NCBI RefSeq assembly: GCF_003797125.1 | Contig: NZ_RKKE01000007.1 | Coordinates: 182,722-246,721, forward strand | Source: Shewanella frigidimarina | Lineage (GTDB): Bacteria; Pseudomonadota; Gammaproteobacteria; Enterobacterales; Shewanellaceae | DNA length: 64,000 nucleotides | Reading direction: 5' to 3' | In this document: one piece after another, positions 17,390-26,680 of the stretch | Position numbering within the stretch: position 1 is the first letter of the stretch | How the letters are laid out: every line of letters begins with the position of its first letter | Notes under the pieces: model-generated | What the model was told of the DNA's origin: nothing | What the model saw: the letters and a program-made list of their open reading frames with translations, nothing else | Databases searched by the model: none | Translations under genes and position numbers: made by a program

Positions 17390-18733
17390 ATGTCAATTAG
17401 CGCATTACTATTAAACCGCCAAAAAAATCGTCAATTATTGGCTTTAGCGACACCAATGATACTGTCGAATATCACTATTCCACTATTAGGATTAGTTGAT
17501 ACTGCGGTGATTGGTCATCTTGGACAAGCTTACTATCTTGGTGGCGTAGCGCTAGGCAGTACCATTATCACCTTGATGATTTGGTTACTGGGCTTTTTAC
17601 GCATGTCCACCACCGGGCTAGTCGCACAAGCCTACGGTGCTAATGATACCTCAACTCAACAACAATTACTGATACAAGGTTGCAGCCTAGCATTAACGTT
17701 GGGAATAGCTTGTGTAATATTACACTCTCCCATACTCGATTTAGCATTAAGCCTGAGTGATGCCAGCGAACAAGTAATGTACTACTGCCGCCAATACGTC
17801 GAAATTCGAATTTGGTCACTGCCTTTTGCCCTTATCAACTTAGTGTTATTAGGCTGGTTACTCGGACGCCAGGCGCCAAAAGCTGCTATGTGGCAATTAA
17901 TTATCGCTAACAGCGTTAATATTATTCTCGATATTGTGTTTGTCATCATCTTTAAATGGAATGTCCAAGGTGCAGCATTGGCATCGGTTATTGCTGATAT
18001 TAGTGCTTTTTCAGTGGCATTGATTATGGTCAAGCGCCAACTGGTGCACACTGGTGGGCTTAATTTAAGCCAGGTTATCGCGCATTTATCATGGCGCGGA
18101 TATGCTCGTTTACTCACCTTAAACCGTGATATTTTTATCCGCAGTTTGTGCTTGCAAGCCGCCTTTAGTTTTATGACCTTTTATGGTGCCGGTTTAGGCG
18201 ACAATACTATTGCTGCCAACGCAGTACTGCTTAATTTACTGATGCTGATCTCTTATGCGTTAGATGGTATAGCCTATTATGCTGAAGCCGAAGTCGGCCG
18301 CGCATTTGGTCAAAAAAATCCAACACTACTGCATGACAGTGTTGTATTGGCTTTTTGCTGGTCGGCAATGGTTGCGGTGTTATTTAGCCTGCTTTTTTGG
18401 TCGGTAGGACCATGGATAATTCAGCTATTAACCAATATTGAAGCGGTACAAAACACCGCAAACATCTACTTAATCTGGCTCATTTTTATGCCTATCTTGG
18501 CATTTGGCTGTTATCTGTTCGATGGCGTGTATATTGGTGCTGCACACGGGAGTATTATGCGTAACAGCATGATAATTGCTACCTTTGGCGTTTACTTTCC
18601 GAGTTGGTATCTATTGCAAGATTGGGGCAACCACAGCCTTTGGGCTGCGATGTCAATATTCATGCTATGCCGAAGCGTGACTCTTGGCTGGCACTATTAC
18701 TACAAACTCAGATATCAACTGGCGGCCGCATAA
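17390..18733 (+). CDS. MATE-family efflux transporter, DinF-like
   Basis: A 447-residue transporter with 12 hydrophobic segments. The start ALATPMILSNITIPLLGLVDTAVIGHLG and FGLRMSTTGLVAQA-like segment (GFLRMSTTGLVAQAYG) are typical of the DinF branch of multidrug and toxic compound extrusion proteins, which use Na+ or H+ to export cationic drugs. In E. coli dinF sits next to lexA; here it is 11 kb away and no LexA box was seen in the short 14-base divergent gap. Its promoter must overlap the deacetylase 5' region. Confidence 0.88.
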   Translation: MSISALLLNRQKNRQLLALATPMILSNITIPLLGLVDTAVIGHLGQAYYLGGVALGSTIITLMIWLLGFLRMSTTGLVAQAYGANDTSTQQQLLIQGCSLALTLGIACVILHSPILDLALSLSDASEQVMYYCRQYVEIRIWSLPFALINLVLLGWLLGRQAPKAAMWQLIIANSVNIILDIVFVIIFKWNVQGAALASVIADISAFSVALIMVKRQLVHTGGLNLSQVIAHLSWRGYARLLTLNRDIFIRSLCLQAAFSFMTFYGAGLGDNTIAANAVLLNLLMLISYALDGIAYYAEAEVGRAFGQKNPTLLHDSVVLAFCWSAMVAVLFSLLFWSVGPWIIQLLTNIEAVQNTANIYLIWLIFMPILAFGCYLFDGVYIGAAHGSIMRNSMIIATFGVYFPSWYLLQDWGNHSLWAAMSIFMLCRSVTLGWHYYYKLRYQLAAA

Positions 18734-18804
18734 TATATTGAAGACCTTGATATAAAAATGTAACATCCAAATAACATTTTTATATCGCATTACATGGACC
18801 TTTA

Positions 18805-20739
18805 ATGAAACGGATTTTATGGCTTGTTGTTATTAGTTTATGTCTATTTTCGCTTAGCTCATTTGCCAAACCTCTGCCTATAGAAGCCTTTGCCAGCATC
18901 CCAGATGTCCGCTTTGTTAGCTTATCTCCAGACGGTAAAAAAATTGCGTCTCTTGTACGAGTCAGTACTAATGAGCTTGAGGGCCAAGTACTCACTATTC
19001 GCGATATTCAAACCAATAAAGATATTTACCCATTACAGACTGACAATCAGAAATTTGTCATTTTATCGTTAACGTGGGCAAATAATGATGTCATCTTAAT
19101 CGAGTCTAAATATCCCGCCATCCGTCGAGGTGTTCCCACAACCGAAACACGGTTAATAAAATACTCACTGAGCGACAATAAAACCTCAAGTGTGTTTTCT
19201 AATCGTTCTCTATCGCGTTTTGTCGATTTACCGCAATTACAAGCATCGGTTATTGATTATCTTGACACCGATCCAAACCACATCCTTATGCAAATTCAAG
19301 GTTTAGGTTCTAAACCGCAATATGAAAGCGTCGTTAAAGTCAGTTTAAAAACAGGCGGTATCAAGACTTTACAACCAGCACGTATGCACATTGGAAACTG
19401 GTTAACCGATAGGCAGCACAATGTGCGTATTGGTATTTATCGCGATGACACAACCTACCGTATTTACGAACAAAAAGGAGCGGGTGAAGATCTCCGCAAA
19501 TTATGGGAGTTCGAGGCTTTAGCAGAAGACGTAATTTGGCCTATCGGTTTTGACCATGATCCTAATATCTTATATATCAGCGCCTATCATCAAGGTTTTA
19601 AAGCCATCTTTAAAGTCAATTTAACTGACCCAACATTGACTAAAGAACTAGTTTCTCACAATGAAAATTACGATATTGAAGGCTGGCTCGTGTATTCCGC
19701 GCTAAAACAAAAGGTCATTGGTTTAAGCACCGACATTGAAGGTGAATATCTGTTCTGGGACCAAGATTATATCAAGTTGAACAATGGTCTTACAACTGCA
19801 TTACCAGAGTCACATAATGTGATCACTCAGTTCAGTGATGATGAACGTCGTTACATCGTTTATGCAACTGGCCCTATAGAATCTGGTGCGTATTACTTTG
19901 GTAATAGAGACCAAAAGGCACTTTACCCTATAGCTTACCGTTACAGCCAATTGCCACCAGAAGTGTTATCTCAACCGCAAACAGTCCATTATAATGCTCG
20001 TGATGGTTTAGCCATTGAAGCCTTCCTCACCACTCCAAAAGACATTGTCGCCAAAAACTTACCGACCATAATTTTCCCCCATGGCGGACCTATTAGCTAC
20101 GACTCAACCACGTTTGATTATTGGGCGCAGTTTTTAGCTAATCGTGGTTATGCTGTGCTACAAATGAACTTTCGCGGCTCGTCAGGCTATGGATTCAATT
20201 TCATGAATTCGGGTCTTAAAAACTGGGGCCTAGAAATGCAAACCGACATTGAGGATGGTACTCACTGGCTTATCGAACAAGGTATTAGCGATCCAAAACG
20301 CGTGTGTATTGTCGGTGCGAGTTACGGCGGTTATGCCGCATTAATGGGCGTAGCTATCACCCCAGATCTGTATCAATGTGCCATTAGTGTTGCGGGCGTG
20401 ACAGACCTTGAATATTTAGTTAAATCATCGCGTCGGTACGACAACAGTAAAATTGTTAAAAAACAAATTGGTGATAATTACGACGATTTATATCAGCGCT
20501 CACCTATTAGCAAAGTGGCTAATATTAACGTGCCGGTGTTATTAATCCACGGCACTAAAGATCGCGTGGTGCGAGTACAACACAGTGAAGAAATGTATGA
20601 TGCGCTTAAGGATTTACATAAACCCGTAAAGTATATCGAACTGGAAAATGGCGATCATTACTTAAGTAGTAATGAACATCGTCTTACAACATTCATTGCT
20701 ATAGAACACTTCTTAGCGACCAATCTTGGGGTAAAATAA
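18805..20739 (+). CDS. Secreted or periplasmic S9-family prolyl-oligopeptidase-like serine peptidase
   Basis: A 644-residue protein with a signal peptide (IISLCLFSLSSFA region, cleavage after about residue 21), an N-terminal beta-propeller-type region (about 25-390) and a C-terminal alpha/beta-hydrolase domain. The nucleophile motif is GASYGGYAALMG, the acid lies in LIHGTKDRVVRV and the His in ENGDHYLSS, so the triad is complete. HGGPISYDSTTFDYWAQFLA and FRGSSGYG are family blocks that form the oxyanion region. It resembles acylaminoacyl/dipeptidyl peptidases that degrade short peptides. Start ATG 18805 gives the complete signal sequence. Followed by an FKBP gene after 36 bases. Confidence 0.9.
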   Translation: MKRILWLVVISLCLFSLSSFAKPLPIEAFASIPDVRFVSLSPDGKKIASLVRVSTNELEGQVLTIRDIQTNKDIYPLQTDNQKFVILSLTWANNDVILIESKYPAIRRGVPTTETRLIKYSLSDNKTSSVFSNRSLSRFVDLPQLQASVIDYLDTDPNHILMQIQGLGSKPQYESVVKVSLKTGGIKTLQPARMHIGNWLTDRQHNVRIGIYRDDTTYRIYEQKGAGEDLRKLWEFEALAEDVIWPIGFDHDPNILYISAYHQGFKAIFKVNLTDPTLTKELVSHNENYDIEGWLVYSALKQKVIGLSTDIEGEYLFWDQDYIKLNNGLTTALPESHNVITQFSDDERRYIVYATGPIESGAYYFGNRDQKALYPIAYRYSQLPPEVLSQPQTVHYNARDGLAIEAFLTTPKDIVAKNLPTIIFPHGGPISYDSTTFDYWAQFLANRGYAVLQMNFRGSSGYGFNFMNSGLKNWGLEMQTDIEDGTHWLIEQGISDPKRVCIVGASYGGYAALMGVAITPDLYQCAISVAGVTDLEYLVKSSRRYDNSKIVKKQIGDNYDDLYQRSPISKVANINVPVLLIHGTKDRVVRVQHSEEMYDALKDLHKPVKYIELENGDHYLSSNEHRLTTFIAIEHFLATNLGVK

Positions 20740-20775
20740 CCTTAAATAGACCAAGTCTTCACACACGAGAACACT

Positions 20776-21105
20776 ATGACTCAAGAATTGATTATCACCG
20801 ACATTGAAGTTGGCAGCGGCAAAACCGCAGTTAAAGGCGCGCTAATTACCACTCGTTATAGCGGTCGATTAGCCGACGGGAGCCAGTTTGATGCTTCTGA
20901 TGCATTTCAGTGTGTCATTGGTACCGGCAGAGTCATTAAAGGCTGGGATCAGGGCATTATTGGCATGAATGTAGGTGGCAAGCGTCAGCTATCTGTCCCG
21001 GCTCATTTAGCCTATGGAGAACGCCAGATTGGTGAGCGTATTCCAGCAAACTCTGATTTGTTTTTTGATATTGAATTACTCGAAGTACTCACTCGAGACG
21101 ACTAA
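20776..21105 (+). CDS. FKBP-type peptidyl-prolyl cis-trans isomerase
   Basis: A 109-residue single-domain FKBP without signal peptide, so cytoplasmic. Motifs GALITTRYSGRLADGSQFDAS, VIKGWDQGIIGMNVGGKRQL, PAHLAYGERQIGERIPANSDLFFDIELLEV form the full binding pocket including the Trp at the floor and Tyr in LAYG. It speeds proline isomerisation in folding. It is the last gene before a strong terminator and may share transcription with the peptidase upstream. Confidence 0.92.
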   Translation: MTQELIITDIEVGSGKTAVKGALITTRYSGRLADGSQFDASDAFQCVIGTGRVIKGWDQGIIGMNVGGKRQLSVPAHLAYGERQIGERIPANSDLFFDIELLEVLTRDD

Positions 21106-21140
21106 AACCACGAGCTGACGAAAACCTAATCGACACCAAC

Positions 21141-21178
21141 AAAAACGCGACCCATAATAAAGTCGCGTTTTTATTTTT
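21141..21178 (+). terminator. Intrinsic terminator between FKBP and nfuA
   Basis: AAAAACGCGAC (21141-21151) pairs with GTCGCGTTTTT (21162-21172), followed by ATTTTTTA. It separates convergent genes and may act on both strands. Confidence 0.85.
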
Positions 21179-21212
21179 TAGCTTTGTTTATTAGCAGTAA
21201 TTCATCACGCGA

Positions 21213-21791
21213 TTAAGCGTAAGAATGTTCGCCATGCTGATGTTCTGTTACATCACGCACACCAGTTAATTCCGTTGGGAACATATCTAATAATTGCTTC
21301 TCAATACCATCTTTTAAAGTGATATCAACTTGTGAGCAACCGTTACATCCACCACCAAACTGCAATACTGCAACACCCGCGTCAGTAATTTCTACTAACA
21401 TGATGTTACCGCCATGGCTGGCAAGTTGTGGATTAATTTCTGATTGAATAACATATTCAATACGTTCAACTAATGGTGCATCACCAGACACTTTACGCAT
21501 TTTTGCGTTAGGTGCTTTTAATGTCAGTTGTGAACCAAGCTGGTCGGTCACAAAATCAATGCTGGCATCATCTAAGAACGGTGCGCTCTTTTCATCAACC
21601 ATTGCACTAAAGCCATTAAATGGAAGTTCTACATCATCAGCTTCAGCGGCATCAGGTGGACAATAAGACACACCACACTCTGCTTGTGCAGTACCTGGGC
21701 TGATAACAAACACACGAATGTGCGTACCTTCCGGCTGGTCGGCCAACAATTTGACGAAATGGGCCTGAGCTGTATCGGTAATGGTGATCAT
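21213..21791 (-). CDS. nfuA: Fe/S biogenesis protein NfuA
   Basis: A 192-residue carrier with an N-terminal degenerate A-type scaffold domain (about 1-95) and a C-terminal Nfu domain. The Nfu motif GGGCNGCSQVDITLKDGIE holds the CxxC that binds a 4Fe-4S cluster between two subunits. It transfers clusters to apo-enzymes, especially under oxidative stress or iron shortage. Start ATG 21791 follows GGAGCAGG. The nfuA-comF/gntX-bioH neighbourhood is the same as in E. coli, which supports orthology. Confidence 0.95.
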   Translation of the reverse strand: MITITDTAQAHFVKLLADQPEGTHIRVFVISPGTAQAECGVSYCPPDAAEADDVELPFNGFSAMVDEKSAPFLDDASIDFVTDQLGSQLTLKAPNAKMRKVSGDAPLVERIEYVIQSEINPQLASHGGNIMLVEITDAGVAVLQFGGGCNGCSQVDITLKDGIEKQLLDMFPTELTGVRDVTEHQHGEHSYA

Positions 21792-22062
21792 AAAAACCTG
21801 CTCCGTCAGGGAATACCTGAGTAAATTAGTAAGAATTAGACATATGATACTCTGTGTTGCATTGGCTTTGTAGTGTCCGTGGGATTTGATCTCGAAAAAA
21901 TGATCCAGTTCAACTTTTTTTAACCCTAAAAAAACGGCAATGCCTCACATACCATGGGCTACAAGAAATATTAATTAATTGTTTTTATTTACAAAAAATC
22001 TTGTTATTACTCAAATCGAATTAATCTAACCTAAACCTAGGTTAATCTACCCTTAAAAAGAT

Positions 22063-22869
22063 TTAATCTAATAATCCCGGCGCTTCAGCACGCGCAAGGC
22101 ACCAAGTCTGCACATGGATAAACTGTAGACTAAATAAACCTGCAATTTCATCTACGGTTGTTCCAGTCGTGACCACATCATCAATCAACGCAACACGCTG
22201 ATATGTCATGTTTGGTTGTAATGCAAATGCACCATGGCAGTTTTTACGCCTCTGCTTACCCGCTAGTCCCGTTTGTGGCAAAGTATCAACAATTCGAATT
22301 AAGCAACGGTCATCTAGAGGAATATTCGTTAAAAGGCTTAACTCTTTAGCAATGAGCCAAGCTTGATTAAAACCTCGCTGACGTAAACGATTTGGATGTA
22401 ATGGAACGGGGATTAACACTTGTGGACGCCTAATAATGCCGTGCTTAATTAACAATGCGATTCGACAGGCTAATTGCTGAGTTATCGCGTTGAGCGGTGC
22501 ACATTGCTGTTGGTATTTAATGGCGGCAATAACAGGTCCCAGTCCTTGATGATAACTACAAGGTGCAACCACATAATTGGGCTCTTGTTTCAAACACTTT
22601 CCACAATAAGCCTGTAACAGAGCTATTTCGCGACCACAACCTAAGCACACTTCATGCTGATACAAACTCGCCGCTAAACACACTTGGCAAACACCTGTGA
22701 GGACTTGATTAGGAAACAATTGCTGATAACCCGTTTGATCTATCCTTTGCTGGCACAGCAAGCAACGGTTGGGTAAACTGCCTAGTAAAATCACCCTAGC
22801 ATGCTGAATGTGCTTGAGGCATAAGCCTAGTATGTGGGTGATGTCGATTGAAATATTGATTGGCGGCAT
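22063..22869 (-). CDS. ComF/GntX-family phosphoribosyltransferase-like protein
   Basis: A 268-residue protein with an N-terminal zinc-ribbon region (CLLCQQ, CQVC, CLGCGREIALLQAYCGKC; four CxxC-type pairs) and a C-terminal phosphoribosyltransferase-type domain ending in the PRPP-loop motif VALIDDVVTTGTT. LIPVPLHPNRLRQRGFNQAWLIAKEL is the typical ComF signature. Members help DNA uptake or use of external DNA as nutrient (ComF, GntX/YhgH), though the activity is not settled. It is divergent from bioH as in E. coli. Confidence 0.9.
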   Translation of the reverse strand: MPPINISIDITHILGLCLKHIQHARVILLGSLPNRCLLCQQRIDQTGYQQLFPNQVLTGVCQVCLAASLYQHEVCLGCGREIALLQAYCGKCLKQEPNYVVAPCSYHQGLGPVIAAIKYQQQCAPLNAITQQLACRIALLIKHGIIRRPQVLIPVPLHPNRLRQRGFNQAWLIAKELSLLTNIPLDDRCLIRIVDTLPQTGLAGKQRRKNCHGAFALQPNMTYQRVALIDDVVTTGTTVDEIAGLFSLQFIHVQTWCLARAEAPGLLD

Positions 22870-22912
22870 TGGCTATTCATTCCATTAAATAGACTCAAAA
22901 GAGGTGTTAACC

Positions 22913-23719
22913 GTGAGTTTTCCTGCATTGCATATTGATACCGTAGGCTCACAAGGCCAAGACATAGTGCTATTACACGGTTGGGGGGTGAATAACCAAG
23001 TCTTTAGTCCATTAAAAAACGCATTGCACCAGTATAGAGTGCATTATGTGGATTTGCCGGGTTTTGGGTTAAGTCCTAATATCGACGGAGGCATAACGCA
23101 ATGGTCACAAGCACTTGCAGAACAACTTCCACAGCAGGCGATTTGGATTGGTTGGTCGCTAGGTGGGTTAATCGCTAGCCAAATTGCCATCGATTACCCA
23201 GAGTCAGTGGCTGCATTAGTCACTATTGCCTCATCCCCATGTTTTATGGCCCGCGAAAGTGTTATGACTCGTGGAATAGATGATATCAGGCCCGCCTGGC
23301 CTGGTATTCAGCCTGATGTATTGGCACAATTTTCAAGCCAATTAAGTCGCGATGTGTCTCGTACTGTTGAACGATTTCTGGCGATTCAAGCCATGGGAAG
23401 TGATAACCCCAAAGCTGACATCCAACAAATAAAAAGCTTAGTGTTAAGCAAGCCATTGCCGACACAACAAGGTTTATCCCAAGGATTGGATATGTTAGCG
23501 CAGGTGGATTTACGTGCCACGATCACTCAAATACAGCGGCCATGGTTACGAATTTGGGGAAAGTTAGATAGTTTGGTGCCGAGAAAGATTATCTCGTCAT
23601 TACCAAGCAGTGACAACATTGAAGATGTGCTGCTCCATAAAGCATCCCATGCGCCGTTTATTTCGCATCCTGATGCATTTTTAGACCATTTATTACCGTG
23701 GATCACAAAATACCGCTAA
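22913..23719 (+). CDS. bioH: Pimeloyl-[ACP] methyl ester esterase BioH
   Basis: A 268-residue cytoplasmic alpha/beta-hydrolase that removes the methyl group from pimeloyl-ACP methyl ester, ending the disguised fatty-acid route to biotin. The HGWG oxyanion block (VLLHGWGVNN), the nucleophile GWSLGG (Ser82), the acid in GKLDSLVP and the His in HKASHAPFISHPD are visible. The GTG at 22913 is chosen since AAGAGG lies eight bases upstream; an in-frame GTG at 22904 overlaps that site. Gene order with comF supports the assignment. Confidence 0.93.
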   Translation: MSFPALHIDTVGSQGQDIVLLHGWGVNNQVFSPLKNALHQYRVHYVDLPGFGLSPNIDGGITQWSQALAEQLPQQAIWIGWSLGGLIASQIAIDYPESVAALVTIASSPCFMARESVMTRGIDDIRPAWPGIQPDVLAQFSSQLSRDVSRTVERFLAIQAMGSDNPKADIQQIKSLVLSKPLPTQQGLSQGLDMLAQVDLRATITQIQRPWLRIWGKLDSLVPRKIISSLPSSDNIEDVLLHKASHAPFISHPDAFLDHLLPWITKYR

Positions 23720-23796
23720 AAATATCTTAATAGCACTTTAGCCTTAGCCAAATGTTGTCTATAATTTAGTCAAGGCGTCGTATTGACAAGGTCAAC

Positions 23797-24303
23797 ATGA
23801 TAATTACCACTCATTATCCACAAATACCGTTAGCAACTTCAAATGTTGCGACGGATCTTGCGCGAGTGGACAATCAACAAAAACCGCCGATTATCCCGCC
23901 ACAAGAACCGACAAAAGAGCATGCAGAACGTCCATTAAATCAACAAAATGAACGTGCTACGTCTTACACTGTCGCAGAGAAAAAACAGCAGCAAGAGCAA
24001 GCTAAACGACAACAGCAAAGTGCCACTCAACAAGCGGTAGAGTCTAAAGCAATTGCTTCGCCAGTCATTCGGCCTCAAGTCATTAGAATCATGGCTAGCC
24101 AAACCCCGGCGCTGCAACGTAAAGATATTCAACTAAAAACACAATCTACAAACGCTAAAACAACACCAGAACCCCGTCAACGCCAAGCGCTAGACACTGG
24201 AGTATCCAAAGCTACCTACCAACAATTTGGTCAACGGATTGGTCAATTTTATCAACAGCAATCCGCTCCAAATAATGAGTCTCAACTACAAATATTAGCG
24301 TGA
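23797..24303 (+). CDS. Hypothetical Gln-rich, low-complexity protein
   Basis: A 168-residue protein rich in Gln, Ala and Lys (for example KKQQQEQAKRQQQSATQQ at about residues 62-79) with no signal peptide, helix or known domain that I can see. The C-terminal part (KATYQQFGQRIGQFYQ) looks more ordered. A predicted coiled or disordered central region is likely. Its end overlaps the convergent phosphotransferase gene by nine bases. Function unknown; the frame, ATG and codon use look like a real gene. Confidence 0.55.
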   Translation: MIITTHYPQIPLATSNVATDLARVDNQQKPPIIPPQEPTKEHAERPLNQQNERATSYTVAEKKQQQEQAKRQQQSATQQAVESKAIASPVIRPQVIRIMASQTPALQRKDIQLKTQSTNAKTTPEPRQRQALDTGVSKATYQQFGQRIGQFYQQQSAPNNESQLQILA

Positions 24304-26328
24304 TACTTCCGTAGTAATATCAGACAGTGTCGGTTTTGCCTCTGAATTAGCCGTACGGTACAACATTTTGTTGTATGCTAAACTGCCCCATAATGCCCAG
24401 CCTAATGCTGCTTCTGCTTGAGGTTCATTCAATGTTGTCGGGGTCAGTTTTTCAGTAACAAAATCATAAGTAACACTTTCAGGAGGTAATTCAGGTTGTA
24501 AAATAGTCATTTTATCTCCCTCCAGTAAACCAAAGTTTTTGTCATATTGCATCATCGCTCGACCCGGCCATGAGTCTGGCATTTTAGTTAAATCACGGCC
24601 TAGCATTGGATAACTATCCGAAATACCCAGCAACGAAATTAACGTCGGTGACATATCAATTTGGCTCACAACACGTGGATCGCGCTTCGCATCAATCCCG
24701 TCACCTAAAATAAGCCCAGGAATACGGAAACGAGACACTGGTACTAGTGCAGCGCCACCCACTCGACTGTCATGATCTGCAACAATCAGGAATAAGGTAT
24801 CCTTCCAGTAATCTGATTTTTTAGCTTTTTTGAAAAACTCACCCACTGCATAATCGGCATATTTCACCGCGTTATGCATGGTGTATTGTGGTTGTTCATA
24901 CAACTCAATACGGTCATCAGGGAACTCATATGGGTCATGATTACTTGAGCTAAACACTAAGCTAAAGAATGGTTTACCCTCTTTGTGCATCCGCGAAAAC
25001 TCTTCGTCTGCTCTAAACAACAAATCCTCATCAGACACCCCCCAAGACGCCACAAACGCTGGGTCTTTATAGTCACCTTGATCAACAATATCAGTAAAAC
25101 CATTGCCTAAAAAGAAGCTGCGCATATTATCAAAATGGCTTTCACCACCATAAATGAACTGCGTGGTATAGCCATGTTGCTTCAATAAATCAGCGATGGT
25201 AAAAAAGCCTGTTTGACTCTTACCGAGTTTCACAACTGCACGTGCTGGCGTAGGTGTAAAACCGGTTGTCACCGCTTCTATACCTCTTACTGAACGTGTA
25301 CCAGTAGCGTATAAATTTTCAAAAAACCACCCTTGTTGAGAAAGCTCATCAATATTAGGCGTTAACGGTAAGCCACCTAAACTTCCCACAAAACGTGCAC
25401 CTAAGCTTTCTTGTAAAATGATCACAAGGTTCTTTGGTTTACCGGTATAGCTGGCTTGATTAAATGACAACGTCGGTATGGTCGATGAGGTAAATGCACT
25501 CAGTGGTCGGCCACTTTCACGGCGCACAATGTCGATCACTTTTTCGTCGGCTAACTTGCCATACACTTTCGATGCATCTTCTTCGTTACTCATTTGCTTA
25601 ATTGCAAAGATTAATGAGAAAGAGGAATTTAACACTAAAGAATTAACTAAAGGATCGTCAGAAAATGCCACCAATGAAGGATTAAGAGGTCGATGCCCCA
25701 ATGATGACCGCGCACCTAGCACCGTAATAGCAATGACGATAACCGCAAGCACTGGACGCCAATACCATTTAGGAAAACGAATATATTGCGTTAATTTTCC
25801 ACTTAACCACCAGCCACCCCATAAGGTACCCACGGTGATCAGCGCCGATAAAATAAGCTCGCCTTTACGCCCTGCCCATAACATCGATAACACTTCTTTT
25901 GGATAAACCAGATATTCAACATACAAACGGTTAGGTCTAAAACCATATTCAGCAATAAATGACGGCGATGATGCCTCAAGAAAAACCACTACCCATAAAC
26001 CTAGTGTGAGCCATACGCGTAATATCATCAGCCAAACACGGCCAACTAAATGCTCACCAGCAAATACTACGGTTCCGAGTGCTGCAATACCCCACAGCCA
26101 ACATAAAGAGGCAAAATCGACCCGTAAACCTTGCAGTAAAATGTAGCCCCAACCTTGGGCATCGGATACCCGTTCAGCTTGCCATAAAGACAAGCCAATA
26201 CGGCTCAAACTCATTATAAGAAGAGAGATAACACTAAATATAACAATTGCTTGAAATAAATTATTCGAAGTCTTTTTTGTACTAAACTCACTTGAATTGG
26301 TACCAAGACTAAAGAAATTTACAGCCAT
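24295..26328 (-). CDS. Inner-membrane LTA-synthase/phosphoglycerol-transferase-like sulfatase-fold protein
   Basis: A 677-residue protein with about five N-terminal helices (residues 20-225) and a C-terminal periplasmic alkaline-phosphatase-superfamily domain (about 295-600). Key blocks are NLVIILQESLGARFVG (metal-binding Glu near the strand end), LYATGTRSVRGIEAVTTG (the Thr nucleophile region), SWGVSDEDLL and LFLIVADHDSR (metal Asp-His). This is the layout of LTA synthase, MdoB and related phosphoglycerol transferases. In a Gram-negative cell it probably modifies periplasmic glucans or lipid head groups. It may belong with the envelope-modification genes upstream, although 350 bases separate it. 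Confidence 0.8.
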   Translation of the reverse strand: MAVNFFSLGTNSSEFSTKKTSNNLFQAIVIFSVISLLIMSLSRIGLSLWQAERVSDAQGWGYILLQGLRVDFASLCWLWGIAALGTVVFAGEHLVGRVWLMILRVWLTLGLWVVVFLEASSPSFIAEYGFRPNRLYVEYLVYPKEVLSMLWAGRKGELILSALITVGTLWGGWWLSGKLTQYIRFPKWYWRPVLAVIVIAITVLGARSSLGHRPLNPSLVAFSDDPLVNSLVLNSSFSLIFAIKQMSNEEDASKVYGKLADEKVIDIVRRESGRPLSAFTSSTIPTLSFNQASYTGKPKNLVIILQESLGARFVGSLGGLPLTPNIDELSQQGWFFENLYATGTRSVRGIEAVTTGFTPTPARAVVKLGKSQTGFFTIADLLKQHGYTTQFIYGGESHFDNMRSFFLGNGFTDIVDQGDYKDPAFVASWGVSDEDLLFRADEEFSRMHKEGKPFFSLVFSSSNHDPYEFPDDRIELYEQPQYTMHNAVKYADYAVGEFFKKAKKSDYWKDTLFLIVADHDSRVGGAALVPVSRFRIPGLILGDGIDAKRDPRVVSQIDMSPTLISLLGISDSYPMLGRDLTKMPDSWPGRAMMQYDKNFGLLEGDKMTILQPELPPESVTYDFVTEKLTPTTLNEPQAEAALGWALWGSLAYNKMLYRTANSEAKPTLSDITTEVSR

Positions 26329-26680
26329 TTATTGCTCCAAAATTATTATTATTTTTAGGCTTCATGTGCAATTAAATTCGCAACAAGCTATCCCAAATGT
26401 AATAACATTATTACTGGGTAATAGACTAGTATGCTTATCTTAAGGGCAACTTAAGCTTATCGTGTTACTGAAAACCTTGTTTACTCAGCGATTTAAAACA
26501 GGATTTTTTGCAAATTTTTCAATATCTTTATCGTAACTGAACGACTAAAAGACACAGTAACAAAAACCATCTGAGCCTAAGACCTTAGCAAGGGCATTAA
26601 GTTCAGGGCGTAATAACATATATTAACATCTTATTTACAGTCAGTTAAATTCTGTTTTTTTGAAGGTTTTTTGCATAGAT
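26329..26680. promoter_or_regulatory. Intergenic region carrying the promoter of the phosphotransferase gene
   Basis: 352 bases of AT-rich DNA between the histidine kinase stop and the phosphotransferase start. I found no gene, no clear terminator and no confident promoter hexamers. A weak AACCTTGTTT/AAACAGGATT pair near 26471-26514 followed by T residues might be a hairpin on the plus strand. Confidence 0.3.
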